The notes: generated from the letters alone by a model not told the origin. Positions 31,938-41,742 are shown, counted from the first letter of the stretch. The stretch: 64,000 bases of DNA from Pseudophaeobacter flagellatus (GCF_021228235.1 NZ_JAJQRG010000010.1:112993-176992); one strand, 5' to 3'. Program-made: numbers and translations.

Positions 31938-32945
31938 ATGCGACTGCTGAAATACCTGTGCCTTGGGGCAGCGGTCTGGGTGCTTTACTGGGGGCTGGCC
32001 GCTTGGGGGCTGCGCAGCGGGTTGGAAGGCTGGTTCGACGCGCAGGCGCGCCAGGGCTGGCAGGTGTCACATGGGCAGCTCTCGACTGCTGGCTTTCCAC
32101 TGCGCCATCGCACCCGCATTGATCAGCCGCTTCTGGCCGATCCCGGCACCGGTGCCGCCTGGAGCGCGGACTGGCTGGATCTAGACACCCCCGCGCTCTG
32201 GCCGGGGGCGCTGACGCTCTCCTTTCCAGAGACCGAGCAGCGGTTTTCCGTCTTTGATCAAAGCAGCACCCTCACCGCGCAGGACATGACCGCCGAAATG
32301 CAGCTGGCCCCGGGGGCTGCCTTGACGCTAGAGCGGCTGGTGCTGCGGGCGCAGGGCTGGAAGATCCTGCAACAGAAGGCGACCACGCCCCAGTGGCAGG
32401 CGCAGGACCTTGAGTTGACCCTGCAACAGCAGAGCGCGCCGCCCCGCCAGTATGACTTGCGTATGGCCATCACCGGCTTTGCCCCCGGTGGTGCCTTTCG
32501 CCGGATCAGTCAGCTGGCACATGATCTACCGAAACAATTTGACGCGCTACAGCTGCAGGGTACGGTCGACTTTGATACCCCCTGGGATCGCCGGGCGCTT
32601 GAACAGCGCCGCCCGCAGCCGCGTCAGATCACTCTCACCCTGGCCGAGGCCAAATGGGGGGAGATGCATTTCAGGGCCAGCGGCCAGCTGCAGATGGATG
32701 ATCAGGGCCGCGCAACGGGCGACCTGGCGCTACAGGTCAGGAATTGGCGGGCAATCCTTGATATGGCAGAACGCAGCAGCCTGCTGCCGCCGCAGACCCG
32801 TGCCGCCATGGAACGGGTCCTGGCGCTGTTTTCCAGCCCCGCTGGCGAAGGTGAGAAAATCAACACCACCCTGCGCTTTCAACAGGGGCAGATGTGGATC
32901 GGGCCACTGCCGATCGGCACCGCACCGCCAATCCGGCTGCGCTAA
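31938..32945 (+). CDS. DUF2125 family protein
   Basis: A 335-residue protein with an N-terminal membrane anchor or signal (LLKYLCLGAAVWVLYWGLAAWGL) followed by a beta-rich periplasmic part: GWFDAQARQGWQVSHGQLSTAGFPLRHRT is the DUF2125 signature. Function unknown; related by layout to periplasmic lipid-transfer-like proteins, which is a guess. Ends with IGTAPPIRL. Convergent with the extensin gene, 32 bases apart. Confidence 0.82.
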   Translation: MRLLKYLCLGAAVWVLYWGLAAWGLRSGLEGWFDAQARQGWQVSHGQLSTAGFPLRHRTRIDQPLLADPGTGAAWSADWLDLDTPALWPGALTLSFPETEQRFSVFDQSSTLTAQDMTAEMQLAPGAALTLERLVLRAQGWKILQQKATTPQWQAQDLELTLQQQSAPPRQYDLRMAITGFAPGGAFRRISQLAHDLPKQFDALQLQGTVDFDTPWDRRALEQRRPQPRQITLTLAEAKWGEMHFRASGQLQMDDQGRATGDLALQVRNWRAILDMAERSSLLPPQTRAAMERVLALFSSPAGEGEKINTTLRFQQGQMWIGPLPIGTAPPIRLR

Positions 32946-32977
32946 TACCACCGCGCTCTGCCCTGCATTCCCCAGCC

Positions 32978-33928
32978 CTAGCGGCAGTAGGACCCACTGC
33001 GATAGCTGGCCACATCAAGGTGGAAATGATCCCGGTGATGGCGATCAGCTTCGGGGCCCAACACCGTGCCAAAGGGACCACAGGCCGCCTTCCACATCTT
33101 GCGCATCGGTTTGCGGGTGGCGCGGCTGTTCCACCCCGACAGCACGCTTACCAGGGTACCGTCTTCCAGCTTGAAGCCGGAAATATCAATCGCCTTGCCG
33201 CGACCGTGTTCCGAGACTCTGGCGCCGGGGCGGTTGTTGCGGGTGCGGCAGGCGTAGTGCGCCGCCACCCGCAGGCTAACCACCCGATTGCGGCGACCAA
33301 AGGCCTTTTCCACATCCTTTGAAATCCATCTTTTCAGCGCCGCAGCGGTTTCGCAGGTCATCACGGAACTCTGGCTCAGCGTGACCCCGGCGACAGAGGT
33401 CACCCGCACCGCATCCGCGGCCCCACAGCCAGGCATGGTGCCGACCACCGCACCGATCTCTTTGCCCTGAATATCAATATCACCGCAGACAGAGCCCCGA
33501 CGCAGACGGCGGCGTTTGAACAGGGCCTGTTGCGCAATGCCATCCGGGCGGACAAGCGGCACCAAGGACTGCTCCAGCAGCGATGCATTCAGATCCGCAG
33601 GCCGCGCCGCCACCGCGATGAGCTGCGCTGACATCGGGCGCATCTGGGGGCGCATCTGGGGGGGCAGGCCGGATGAGGGGCTGGCCACGCGGCTGGATCC
33701 CGCACCGGTGGCGACTGCTGCCACCACATCGGCGGGCGCAATCGCCTCATCTGACGCCACGGTCAGTGCCACATTCGGCGCCACGGTCGGTGACAGACTG
33801 GGGCGCAGGGTTGGACGCAGTGATGTTTCAGGCGCGCCAGCCTGACCGGCCAGGCCGCTGACGGGCAAAAGGCAGGTCACAGTGGCCAGCGCCACCGCCC
33901 AGCCCCGGATGCGCCCCGCCCCGATCAT
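32978..33928 (-). CDS. Extensin-family (extensin-like C-terminal domain) secreted protein
   Basis: A 316-residue protein. Signal peptide at residues 8-27 (WAVALATVTCLLPVSGLAG). Residues about 28-130 are Pro/Ala/Ser/Val-rich low complexity. The C-terminal extensin-like domain (residues 140-316) has VCGDIDIQG, SVMTCETAAAL, SEHGRGKAIDISGF and HRDHFHLDVA, where the His and Asp pattern resembles D-Ala-D-Ala carboxypeptidase (VanY/peptidase M15-like) metal sites. So a peptidoglycan peptidase role is plausible. Overlaps tyrC by 4 bases; third gene of hisC-tyrC-extensin. Confidence 0.85.
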   Translation of the reverse strand: MIGAGRIRGWAVALATVTCLLPVSGLAGQAGAPETSLRPTLRPSLSPTVAPNVALTVASDEAIAPADVVAAVATGAGSSRVASPSSGLPPQMRPQMRPMSAQLIAVAARPADLNASLLEQSLVPLVRPDGIAQQALFKRRRLRRGSVCGDIDIQGKEIGAVVGTMPGCGAADAVRVTSVAGVTLSQSSVMTCETAAALKRWISKDVEKAFGRRNRVVSLRVAAHYACRTRNNRPGARVSEHGRGKAIDISGFKLEDGTLVSVLSGWNSRATRKPMRKMWKAACGPFGTVLGPEADRHHRDHFHLDVASYRSGSYCR

Positions 33929-34845
33929 GGCTTGTTGGCCCGGCCAAAGTCAGGCGCGGCTGTATCCTGGCCCGCCTCGATGATACCACGCCGGATCGCC
34001 CGCGTGCGGGTGAAATAGTCGTGCAGGTGGTCCCCGTCACCGGTACGGATGGCGCGTTGCAGTGCAAACAGTTCTTCGGTAAAGCGCCCGAGGATTTCCA
34101 GCGTTGCCTCTTTGTTGGTCAAAAAGACATCGCGCCACATGGTTGGATCCGAAGCGGCAATGCGGGTGAAATCCCGAAAGCCGGCTGCCGAATACTTGAT
34201 CACTTCGCTATCGGTCACCCGGCGTAGATCATCCGCGACCCCTACCATGGTATAGGCAATCAAATGCGGCGCGTGGCTGGTTACAGCCAGCACCAGATCA
34301 TGATGGTCCGCCTCCATTTCATCGACATTGGCGCCCATGCCTTCCCAGAGTGCGCGCAGCCGTTCCACCGCTGCTGGGTCGCTGCCATCAACCGGTACAA
34401 GCAGGCTCCAGCGGTTGTCGAACAGTTCAGCAAAGCCGGATTCCGGGCCAGAATGTTCGGTGCCTGCCAGCGGATGGGCTGGCACAAAATGCACCCCTTC
34501 TGGAATATGCGGTGTCACCACTTCTATCACATGCCCTTTGACCGACCCCACATCCGAAACCGTCGCGCCGGGTTTCAGATGAGGACCGATTTCAGCCATG
34601 ACTGGCCCCATGGCCCCCACCGGCACACAAAGCACCACCAGATCGGCGCCCTCGACCGCCTCGATGGCGCTATCGCAGATGCGATCGCACAGGCCAATGC
34701 GACGGGCGGTTTCGCGGGTTTGCGCACTGCGGGCAAAGCCCGTCACCTCGCCTGCCAAACCGGCACGTTTCATGGCCCAGAACATCGAAGATGCAATCAG
34801 CCCCAGGCCGATCAGGGCGACACGGTTGTAAACGACATTGCTCAT
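33925..34845 (-). CDS. tyrC: Prephenate/arogenate dehydrogenase
   Basis: A 306-residue NAD(P)-dependent enzyme of tyrosine synthesis. The Rossmann start is [72 protein letters not shown] and [16 protein letters not shown] are the family's substrate-site segments. Overlaps hisC by 4 bases (ATGA-type) and the extensin gene by 4, so the three are translationally coupled. Confidence 0.93.
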   Translation of the reverse strand: MSNVVYNRVALIGLGLIASSMFWAMKRAGLAGEVTGFARSAQTRETARRIGLCDRICDSAIEAVEGADLVVLCVPVGAMGPVMAEIGPHLKPGATVSDVGSVKGHVIEVVTPHIPEGVHFVPAHPLAGTEHSGPESGFAELFDNRWSLLVPVDGSDPAAVERLRALWEGMGANVDEMEADHHDLVLAVTSHAPHLIAYTMVGVADDLRRVTDSEVIKYSAAGFRDFTRIAASDPTMWRDVFLTNKEATLEILGRFTEELFALQRAIRTGDGDHLHDYFTRTRAIRRGIIEAGQDTAAPDFGRANKP

Positions 34846-35933
34846 GCGGCACCTTGCTTTGCTTTGAAGTCTCGGATCGCAGCAACCAGGCGGCGGCAGG
34901 CCCCCTCGTCTCCGACCGTTATACGCAGGGCATTGGGCAAGTTATATCCAGCCACCCGGCGCACAATCAGCCCCTGTTGTTGCAGAGAGAGATCGCAGGC
35001 CTCGGCCTCGGCCTGATCGGCGAACCGTGCCAGAATGAAATTGGTACAAGAGGTATCCGACGCCACGCCCAGCTCTGCCAACTCGCGTGCCAGCCAGCTG
35101 CGCCATTGGGCGTTTTCCTGTCGGCAGCGCTCCAGGTATTCCCGGTCGCGCACCGCCGCTTCGGCCCCGGCCAGCGCTGTGGCAGAGACGTTGAACGGCC
35201 CGCGCACCCGATTCAGCACATCAATAATATGCGCCGGGCCATAGCCCCAACCAATGCGCGCCCCACCAAGACCGTAGATCTTGGAAAACGTACGGGTCAT
35301 GAAGATATTGTCGCGCGCCGCGATCAAATCCGCCCCGGCATCAAAGCCTTCGACATATTCCGCATAGGCCCCATCCAGCACCAAGAGCACCCCCCTGGGC
35401 AGGCCATCGGCCAGACGCGCAACTTCGGTCGCCGAAATCATCGTGCCGGTCGGATTGTTCGGATTGGCGATAAAGACCAGCTTGGTGCGGTCGCTACAGC
35501 CCGCAAGCAGCGCATCCACATCAGTGATGCGCTCGCGTTCCTTGACCTCAACCGGGGTGGCCCCTGCGGCCAGGGCACTGATGCGATACATGGCGAAACC
35601 GTGCTCGGTATAGAGCACCTCATCCCCCGGCCCGGCATAACATTGGCACAGAAAGGCGATAATTTCGTCACTGCCGGCACCACAGATAATCTGCTCTGGG
35701 TTCAACCCCTCGACCGCGCCAATCGCCTGACGCAGCGCCCTGTGATCAGAGCTGGGGTAACGATGCATATCCGCCGCGGCCTCTTGCATGGCTGTAATCG
35801 CAAGCGGGCTGGGCCCCAGTGGGTTTTCATTGGAGGAGAGCTTGATTGCGTTGCTCACCCCCGCCACATGGGCCGCGCCGCCCTGATAGAGAGCGATATC
35901 CATAATACCTGGCTGCGGCGTGATCTGGGTCAT
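34842..35933 (-). CDS. hisC: Histidinol-phosphate / aromatic aminotransferase
   Basis: A 363-residue fold-type I PLP aminotransferase. [13 protein letters not shown] is the HisC N-terminal motif; [37 protein letters not shown] and [20 protein letters not shown] (Schiff-base Lys in FSKIYG) follow. Its place in front of tyrC suggests it works on prephenate or aromatic substrates as well as, or in place of, histidinol phosphate. The ATG at 35933 is used. A small inverted repeat, CCTCGT-AATA-ACGAGG (35954-35969), lies in the leader. Confidence 0.92.
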   Translation of the reverse strand: MTQITPQPGIMDIALYQGGAAHVAGVSNAIKLSSNENPLGPSPLAITAMQEAAADMHRYPSSDHRALRQAIGAVEGLNPEQIICGAGSDEIIAFLCQCYAGPGDEVLYTEHGFAMYRISALAAGATPVEVKERERITDVDALLAGCSDRTKLVFIANPNNPTGTMISATEVARLADGLPRGVLLVLDGAYAEYVEGFDAGADLIAARDNIFMTRTFSKIYGLGGARIGWGYGPAHIIDVLNRVRGPFNVSATALAGAEAAVRDREYLERCRQENAQWRSWLARELAELGVASDTSCTNFILARFADQAEAEACDLSLQQQGLIVRRVAGYNLPNALRITVGDEGACRRLVAAIRDFKAKQGAA

Positions 35934-36106
35934 TGGTCTGGCTCCTTGGTTCTCCTCGTAATAACGAGGCGCAAGCCAATGGGAAAGCGGCAAGATCAAC
36001 TAGAGAGCAGCACCGCCCAAACAGCCGACGCAAGACGGGGACAAGACCGGCCCCTGCGCGGGACAAGGCATGGGAATTCCCCTGCCCCATAGCCACTGCG
36101 CCGACG

Positions 36107-37762
36107 TCACCTGGCTTTGACCCGCGCCATTTTATCCAGCTTGGCCTCGGCCTGTTTTTTCACCATCTTCGCCAGGTCTTTGCGCAGCTGGGTGTCCTTG
36201 CGCAGCGAGTCCTCCATCATCTTTTGCAAGACCTTGGCAGACTGCGCGCCATCCGAGCTTTCAAGCACCTTGTTGCCATAGGCAACAAAGACCTTGTCCT
36301 GCACTGCGCCAGCCACATCCGCATAGATCTCTGGCCCATGTTTCTTGGAGAATTCCGCGACCACATCTGCACCATATTTGGCGACAAGATCCTTCTTTAC
36401 CATCCCATCCATGGCACTGGGCACCAGTTTCTGCGCCAGAAAGCCCTGGGATTTGGAGATGTAGCTTGCGCCAAAGCTGGATACGCTTTTCATCGGCCCC
36501 GAGGCCATGATGCCGCCAGACAGGATCTTGACCACAGCATCCGTCACCTCTTTCTGGTTGGGGGCGCGGCCCTTTTCAACCAACGGCTTGAACAGCATGA
36601 TCGCCTCTTTCGCGGCACTTTTGACCATTTCCTGGCCAACGCCAGTGGTCAGCATCTTTTCCATGAACTTGGTCAGCGCCTTTTGCGAAAAGGTCTGGAA
36701 CATCTTTGCCGGCAATTGCGCCGCCACTTTTCCTGCGATGCCTTTCAGAAACGCACCGCCCAGCTTGCCCCCCGCTGCGCCTGCCGCTCCGGCAAACAGG
36801 GTGTCCAGCACGACCTTCTTGGCAGCGCCGTCAAAGGTAACCTTGTTGCCCGCCAGGTATTCGCCATATTGCCCGGCACTGGATTTCATCGCTTCGGTCC
36901 CGGCTGCCGCAATGGCATGGGCGCGTACCGGATCCATCCCCTTGGTCGCCATAAGACGTGCAGTGGCATAGACCTCGATCACCGTAAAAGAGGTCTCGCG
37001 CACGATTTCCAGCGTGAAGACCGCTTTGCTCGCGGTACCGATACGGGCCTTAATGAATTTATCAAAGGCCTTTTGCCCGGTGTTATAGGCCTTGGTTGCC
37101 TTGGCATCCTGTTTCTGGATCTTCTTCCAATCCGGTTTGGACTGGCCAGCCAGCGTCTTGAGAAATGAGGCTTCGGAGCGCGCATTCAAGATCGGTGTCC
37201 AGGGTGGATCGGTACAGTCATTCAGCGTCGACATGGTGAATTCAGCAATTGCCATCATCAGGCCCTCTTCGGCCTGACGGGTCTTTTCCACATCATTGCA
37301 GAAATCTACCCAGGTGTCGGCCTGGCCCCGCATCATATTGGCCTTTGACAGGATCTGATGTCGCAGCGCCTTTTCTGCGGCTTCGAACTCTGCCACCTCG
37401 ACCTGCTTGATCTTGCCTTCTTCCTTGACCTCGTAGACCGCGACCTTCTGATCCTGGGCGATCATGGCCTGCAGTTTTGCCGACCCCGCCTTCCAGGTGC
37501 GCATGCCAGGATCGACGATGCCGTCCGGCTTCTTGAAACCAAGCGATTTTTTCTGAAAGCTGCGGATATCCTTAATCAGCCCGGCGTCGCATTTCGTAGA
37601 GATCTTGATGCTGCTAAAGCCATTTGCCTTGAGCATCAAACGCACCAGTTCTACGTCCGCAGCAGCATTTTTGACCGGTTTGAATTTTCCTTCCCCAGCC
37701 TTGGCATCAGGTTTGGTAATACGGGTGCTATCCCCAACCGGGGCTGATAACTTTAATGCCAT
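36107..37762 (-). CDS. Unknown 551-residue protein with peptidoglycan-binding-like N-terminus; possible secreted cargo
   Basis: I do not recognise a named family for the full protein. Residues about 33-92 look like a peptidoglycan-binding-type helical domain: VELVRLMLKANGF, then CDAGLIKDIRSFQKK, then PDGIVDPGMRTW (residues 79-90), the pattern found fused to some type VI secretion cargo proteins. Residues 100-300 are helical and Lys-rich. Residues 320-350 are Gly/Ala-rich and hydrophobic (FAGAAGAAGGKLGGAFLKGI), possibly membrane-interacting. The last 30 residues are strongly basic. No signal peptide. It stands alone on the reverse strand between hisC and the desulfurase-like gene, with about 95 bases upstream and 173 downstream. 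No T6SS, injection-system or immunity-like gene is nearby. A toxin/effector role is inference only. Confidence 0.6.
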   Translation of the reverse strand: MALKLSAPVGDSTRITKPDAKAGEGKFKPVKNAAADVELVRLMLKANGFSSIKISTKCDAGLIKDIRSFQKKSLGFKKPDGIVDPGMRTWKAGSAKLQAMIAQDQKVAVYEVKEEGKIKQVEVAEFEAAEKALRHQILSKANMMRGQADTWVDFCNDVEKTRQAEEGLMMAIAEFTMSTLNDCTDPPWTPILNARSEASFLKTLAGQSKPDWKKIQKQDAKATKAYNTGQKAFDKFIKARIGTASKAVFTLEIVRETSFTVIEVYATARLMATKGMDPVRAHAIAAAGTEAMKSSAGQYGEYLAGNKVTFDGAAKKVVLDTLFAGAAGAAGGKLGGAFLKGIAGKVAAQLPAKMFQTFSQKALTKFMEKMLTTGVGQEMVKSAAKEAIMLFKPLVEKGRAPNQKEVTDAVVKILSGGIMASGPMKSVSSFGASYISKSQGFLAQKLVPSAMDGMVKKDLVAKYGADVVAEFSKKHGPEIYADVAGAVQDKVFVAYGNKVLESSDGAQSAKVLQKMMEDSLRKDTQLRKDLAKMVKKQAEAKLDKMARVKAR

Positions 37763-37857
37763 AACAAGGCTCCGAACTAATAAACAAAGGTAACAGAGGT
37801 AAAGTCTGCCACAGGTTCAGAACCCTGTCAGGGGTGATTTGACTGCCGCATTCCCCC

Positions 37858-39309
37858 TCAGGCGGCAAAGGGCTGGAAGCGGGCAGTCTTGGGATCGGCT
37901 TCATAGCTGGCCGCCAGTTCTTCGGCACGCCGGGCCAGATCATTGACGCTGTCGATGATGTATTGCGCGGTTTTCTCTGTCATCAGATAGGAAAAGTTAA
38001 GCCGTATCCAGCCGGGTTTCTGCAATTCTTTTCCCGCCTTTAGCGCATCAAACAGCGCAGTGGATTCCGCCTCGTCGATATCCAGCAGGCGATGGGCGTA
38101 GGGGCCTGCACAGGCACAGCCGCCACGGGCCTGGATACCATAGTGATCGCTTAACATACGGGTGAACAGTTGCTGATGCACAGGCGCGCCAGATAGCCCG
38201 CGCACCGTGAAAGAAAAAATCGGCAGCCGGTGCGCCGAAGGGTGGCCCAGCAGGGTAAGCTGCGGATTTCCCCCCCAACCGGCGCGCGCCATGGCAGCAA
38301 AGCGGGCCTCTTTGGCCGCGATCTCATCCGCGCCGACCGCCTCTTTCACCAGAAAGGCCAGGGCAGCGCGAATATCGCCGATCACATTGGGGGTGCCAGC
38401 CTCTTCGCGGGCAGCCAGATCCGTGCTGTAGTCATGCCCCCAGGGCGACACAAAACTGACCGTTCCGCCGCCGGGCCAGGATGGGCTGCGCCGCCGCACC
38501 GCATCACGATTGACGATCAGCACCCCGGACGCCCCCGGCCCACCGGCGAATTTATGCGGCGAAATCACCACCGCATCCTTATGGGTGCCCAGGCTCGGCT
38601 GGTTGTCCGCTGCGTCCTGACCGCCCGCCATCGAAATCGGCACATAGGGGCCGGCCCCGGCATAATCCCAGACCACCAGCCCACCAACTGCATGTATCAT
38701 GCAGCTTATCGCATCTGGATTGGTCAGGATGCCGGTGACGTTGGAGGCGGCGGAAAAGCTGCCAATGATCAAATCACTGCTGGCGTGATCCAACAGGGCC
38801 TGCTGCAGCGCCTGCAGATCAAGGCCACCCTCTGGCGCTTCGGGGATTTCAACCACCTTGGCCCGGCTTTCGCGCCAGGGCAGAATATTCGAATGATGTT
38901 CATACGGGCCAATAAACACCACCGGGTTGCGGGCCTCATTGACGCCAAACAGGCTGACCAGCCGATTGAGACCCGCTGTCGCCCCGGCGCCTGCAAAAAT
39001 CACCGCGTCCCGCCCTGTTGCCTGGGTCAGCCGGGCGATTTCAGCCCGGGCCGCACGGCGCAGTTGGGTCATATAGGCACCGCAGAAAGATGCTTCGGTA
39101 TGGGAATTGGCATAATAGGGCAAAACCTGCTTGGCGATATATTCCTCGACCTGGCGCAACGCCCGCCCCGAGGCCACGTAATCGGCATAGACCAATGGCA
39201 CATCGCCCTTGGCACCGGGGATCATCACCCCCTCACCGATCACCCCCTGCGCCAGACTGCCGTCCTCCACCGCCTGCTGCAGCTCTTCTTTGAATATTTC
39301 CAGGGTCAT
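37858..39309 (-). CDS. Class V PLP-dependent enzyme, cysteine-desulfurase-like
   Basis: A 483-residue fold-type I PLP enzyme. YADYVASGRALRQVEEYI opens the conserved part; PYEHHSNILPWRE (H138/H139), WDYAGAGPY (D215) and VISPHKFAGGPGASGVLI (K253, Schiff base) are in the expected order, and RGGCACAGPY gives C398/C400 where SufS/CsdA-type enzymes carry the active-site Cys. Longer than SufS (about 405). No suf/isc gene adjoins it. The ATG at 39309 has GGAGA ahead. Divergent from an Lrp-type regulator, which probably controls it. Substrate uncertain: cysteine, selenocysteine or a relative. Confidence 0.85.
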   Translation of the reverse strand: MTLEIFKEELQQAVEDGSLAQGVIGEGVMIPGAKGDVPLVYADYVASGRALRQVEEYIAKQVLPYYANSHTEASFCGAYMTQLRRAARAEIARLTQATGRDAVIFAGAGATAGLNRLVSLFGVNEARNPVVFIGPYEHHSNILPWRESRAKVVEIPEAPEGGLDLQALQQALLDHASSDLIIGSFSAASNVTGILTNPDAISCMIHAVGGLVVWDYAGAGPYVPISMAGGQDAADNQPSLGTHKDAVVISPHKFAGGPGASGVLIVNRDAVRRRSPSWPGGGTVSFVSPWGHDYSTDLAAREEAGTPNVIGDIRAALAFLVKEAVGADEIAAKEARFAAMARAGWGGNPQLTLLGHPSAHRLPIFSFTVRGLSGAPVHQQLFTRMLSDHYGIQARGGCACAGPYAHRLLDIDEAESTALFDALKAGKELQKPGWIRLNFSYLMTEKTAQYIIDSVNDLARRAEELAASYEADPKTARFQPFAA

Positions 39310-39375
39310 GCGCGAGGTCTCCAAAACATCTATGCAGACAATCTCCCACGTCAAACGCGCAAAAACTCCCCAAAT

Positions 39376-39415
39376 ATATGATTGAATCACGCAAAATATG
39401 TGTCATATGATCGAA
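39376..39415. promoter_or_regulatory. Candidate Lrp-type operator between the desulfurase-like gene and the regulator
   Basis: The 108-base divergent gap is AT-rich near the regulator and carries two near-identical 11-mers, ATATGATTGAA (39376-39386) and ATATGATCGAA (39405-39415), 29 bases apart, plus related AATATG words. Spacing of about three helical turns and AT-rich half-sites fit Lrp/AsnC binding. Confidence 0.45.
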
Positions 39416-39417
39416 AT

Positions 39418-39879
39418 ATGAGCCAAAATATAGATCACATAGACCTATCCATCCTGCGTGCTCTGCAACGCGATGCCAGCCTGTCCCAACGCGAACTGGC
39501 CGAGGTCGTCGGCCTGTCGCAAAACGCCTGCTGGCGCCGCTTGAAAGCGCTGAATGACAAGAACGTGCTGAAGGGGGCCAGCATGCGGGTGGATCGGGCC
39601 AAACTGGGTCTCGATCTGGTGGTCTTTGTGATGCTGCGCACCCGGCACCATTCGGCTGAATGGCTCGACACCTTTCGCCGCCATGTGCTGACCATCCCCG
39701 AGGTGGTCGATTTCCACCGCATCGGCGGCGATTACGACTATCAGCTCAAGGTGGTGACACAGGATATGGCCAGCTATGATCGGGTTTATCAGCGGCTGAT
39801 CAGCGGCGTCGAGCTGGACAGCGTCACCTCTTATTTTGCGATGGAAACCATTGCCGAGGCGCGCCCCCTGCCACTATAG
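39418..39879 (+). CDS. Lrp/AsnC-family transcriptional regulator
   Basis: A 153-residue regulator. N-terminal winged helix: DHIDLSILRALQRDASLSQRELAEVVGLSQNACWRRLKAL; C-terminal RAM effector domain: VVFVMLRTRHHSAEW...VVDFHRIGGDYDYQLKVVTQDMASYDRVY. The family usually binds amino acids. The start is taken at 39418; the ATG at 39382 is in frame but sits inside the AT-rich control region. Divergent from the desulfurase-like gene. Confidence 0.93.
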   Translation: MSQNIDHIDLSILRALQRDASLSQRELAEVVGLSQNACWRRLKALNDKNVLKGASMRVDRAKLGLDLVVFVMLRTRHHSAEWLDTFRRHVLTIPEVVDFHRIGGDYDYQLKVVTQDMASYDRVYQRLISGVELDSVTSYFAMETIAEARPLPL

Positions 39880-39885
39880 CAGCGC

Positions 39886-39916
39886 CTTGTCAGGCCGCAG
39901 CGCGCGGCCTGACAAG
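39886..39916. terminator. Strong bidirectional hairpin between Lrp gene and PA14-like gene
   Basis: A perfect 13-bp stem (CTTGTCAGGCCGC, 39886-39898, with 39904-39916) and 5-base loop between two convergent stops. No T-run, but position and stem strength argue for transcription termination in both directions. Confidence 0.7.
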
Positions 39917-39930
39917 TGGATCGTCAACGC

Positions 39931-40503
39931 CTAGTAGCCAAAGGCCTTGTTTGCCATCCAGGATACCCGCTTGCCCGCAGGCCCCATGCGCATGTGCAGG
40001 CAAGCGGTGCCATAGCGCTGGAAATACAGGATATCCAGATCATACCAGCCAGCAGATGGCACCTCGACTTCGCTCATGATTGTGGTATCGCAGGTCTGAC
40101 GCCCATCAAAATGGCCCACCACCTGGCCGCCAATTCTGGCGCGCAGCCCGTCGTTGGTCAGAAAGTCGATATTGTGAATGCCGGGCTTGTCAAAATGCAC
40201 ATAACCCGTGATTGCGGCCACCACATGTTCGGCCCGCTTCGAGGTCAGGGTCGGGTCGCCCTCATTGGTATCGCGGTAGTCCAGCCCGCTTAACGGGCGC
40301 CCCCGCTCAGAGTTGATCTTCAAGGCAGATGACGCATCCACCAGCGTTTTCACATCATGTGGATAGGCATAGCGCACCGAAAGCCCAGGCTTCAGGCCAG
40401 AGGGCTGTGGATTGGCAGGCTGCAACTTCAACGGCGCCGCACTGAGTGCCGTCGCACAGGTCACAACAATAGCGGCAATTGCACTGGTCAAAAGGCGTTT
40501 CAT
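39931..40503 (-). CDS. Secreted PA14-domain-like protein
   Basis: A 190-residue protein with a signal peptide (LLTSAIAAIVVTCATALSAA). The rest resembles a PA14-type beta-sandwich: ITGYVHFDKPGIHNIDFLTNDGLRARIGGQVVGHFDG and EVEVPSAGWYDLDILYFQRYGTACLHMRM match the pattern in which a loop aspartate and the D-G-x-R strand bind carbohydrate or calcium. Probably periplasmic or outer-surface carbohydrate binding; not proven. The ATG at 40503 starts the signal; the longer frame to 40686 is unconserved. Confidence 0.75.
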   Translation of the reverse strand: MKRLLTSAIAAIVVTCATALSAAPLKLQPANPQPSGLKPGLSVRYAYPHDVKTLVDASSALKINSERGRPLSGLDYRDTNEGDPTLTSKRAEHVVAAITGYVHFDKPGIHNIDFLTNDGLRARIGGQVVGHFDGRQTCDTTIMSEVEVPSAGWYDLDILYFQRYGTACLHMRMGPAGKRVSWMANKAFGY

Positions 40504-40689
40504 TCTACACTCCCGTTTTACCCGACACCAAACTGGCCCGGCCGATTTTCCATACGGTAGCGACGTGTCCCAGCAAAAGACAACTGCTTTTCCGCTTTGG
40601 GCTTGTCGCAAGCCTAGCACATCCCGCGAGGCACAGGCGATGATCTGGCGCAGTCTTGCGGCCCCCCGGGCATCAGCAAAAGGCAAAAC

Positions 40690-40721
40690 GCAAGAAGGGC
40701 CACCCGAAGGCAGCCCTTTGC
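40690..40721 (-). terminator. Terminator after rpsD
   Basis: Reverse strand AAGGGCTGCC, loop TTCG, GGTGGCCCTT then CTTGCG. The 10-bp stem includes two G-U pairs and a stable UUCG tetraloop, 41 bases past the rpsD stop. Confidence 0.7.
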
Positions 40722-40758
40722 GAAACAGTCCAATCCAGTGCCCAAAGGGGCGTCAGGA

Positions 40759-41379
40759 TTAGTTTTTGGCGTAGAATTCCACGACCAGATTTGGTTCCAT
40801 AACAACGGGGTAAGGCACATCGGCCAGACCGGGGGCGCGCACGAATGTGGCGGTCATTTTGGAGTGGTCGGCTTCGATGTAATCAGGAACGTCACGCTCG
40901 GCCAGAGTCACAGCTTCCAGCAGAACAGCCAGTTGCTTGGACTTGTCGCGCACGGCGATCACATCACCTTCTTTCACCCGGTAAGAGGCGATGTTCACAC
41001 GCTGGCCGTTCACGGTGACGTGACCGTGGTTAACGAACTGACGTGCGGCAAAAATGGTTGGCACGAATTTGGCACGGTAAACAACCGCGTCCAGGCGGCG
41101 TTCCAGCAGACCGATCAGGTTTTCACCAGTGTCGCCTTTTACACGCTCAGCTTCGGCGTAAACGCGACGGAATTGCTTCTCGGTGATATCGCCGTAGTAG
41201 CCTTTCAGCTTCTGCTTGGCGCGCAGCTGAATGCCGAAATCGGACAGTTTGCCCTTGCGGCGCTGGCCGTGCTGGCCGGGGCCATATTCACGACGATTGA
41301 CTGGGGACTTTGGGCGGCCCCAGATGTTTTCGCCCATGCGGCGGTCAATTTTATACTTGGCAGACGTACGTTTAGTCAC
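40759..41379 (-). CDS. rpsD: 30S ribosomal protein S4
   Basis: A 206-residue primary rRNA-binding protein of the small subunit. N-terminus [23 protein letters not shown] (without the zinc-binding Cys set, as in alphaproteobacteria), [31 protein letters not shown], and the S4 RNA-binding domain [35 protein letters not shown] single-gene unit here. Confidence 0.99.
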   Translation of the reverse strand: MTKRTSAKYKIDRRMGENIWGRPKSPVNRREYGPGQHGQRRKGKLSDFGIQLRAKQKLKGYYGDITEKQFRRVYAEAERVKGDTGENLIGLLERRLDAVVYRAKFVPTIFAARQFVNHGHVTVNGQRVNIASYRVKEGDVIAVRDKSKQLAVLLEAVTLAERDVPDYIEADHSKMTATFVRAPGLADVPYPVVMEPNLVVEFYAKN

Positions 41380-41742
41380 GGCTGTTCTCCTTCATAAATG
41401 GTGTTACAGTCTCTGCCAAAACCTGTTGGCACTGTTCAGTTGCAGTTGCTTTCGCACATGCAACCTAAAATGCTAACCGGCTCCGGGTTCACCGCAACAT
41501 TCGAAGGGCGTTGTCCTCTTAGGGTTGGGTCCGAAGATCCGCACCTATGACAGGTTTCCCCTTGCGGGGTCCACCAACACCAATGAAGTGGCGCTTATAG
41601 GCGCAACGGAGACAGAGTCAACACTGCTTTCCCCGGTTTTTGCCGCCCCGGTACTTTCGGCATCTAGCCGCAGCTCCCTATCTGGCGCAGGAATACCGCA
41701 ACAAGCTGATCAAACCGTTCCGGCAGAGCCGTGGCGCGCGGG
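41380..41742. other. Gene-free stretch upstream of rpsD
   Basis: 363 bases between rpsD and the TetR gene (both reverse strand). It should contain the rpsD promoter and leader. A small direct CG-rich word (CCCCTTGCGGGG around 41560) forms a 4-bp-arm hairpin, but I see no clear tRNA, riboswitch or ORF with family similarity. Confidence 0.4.
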
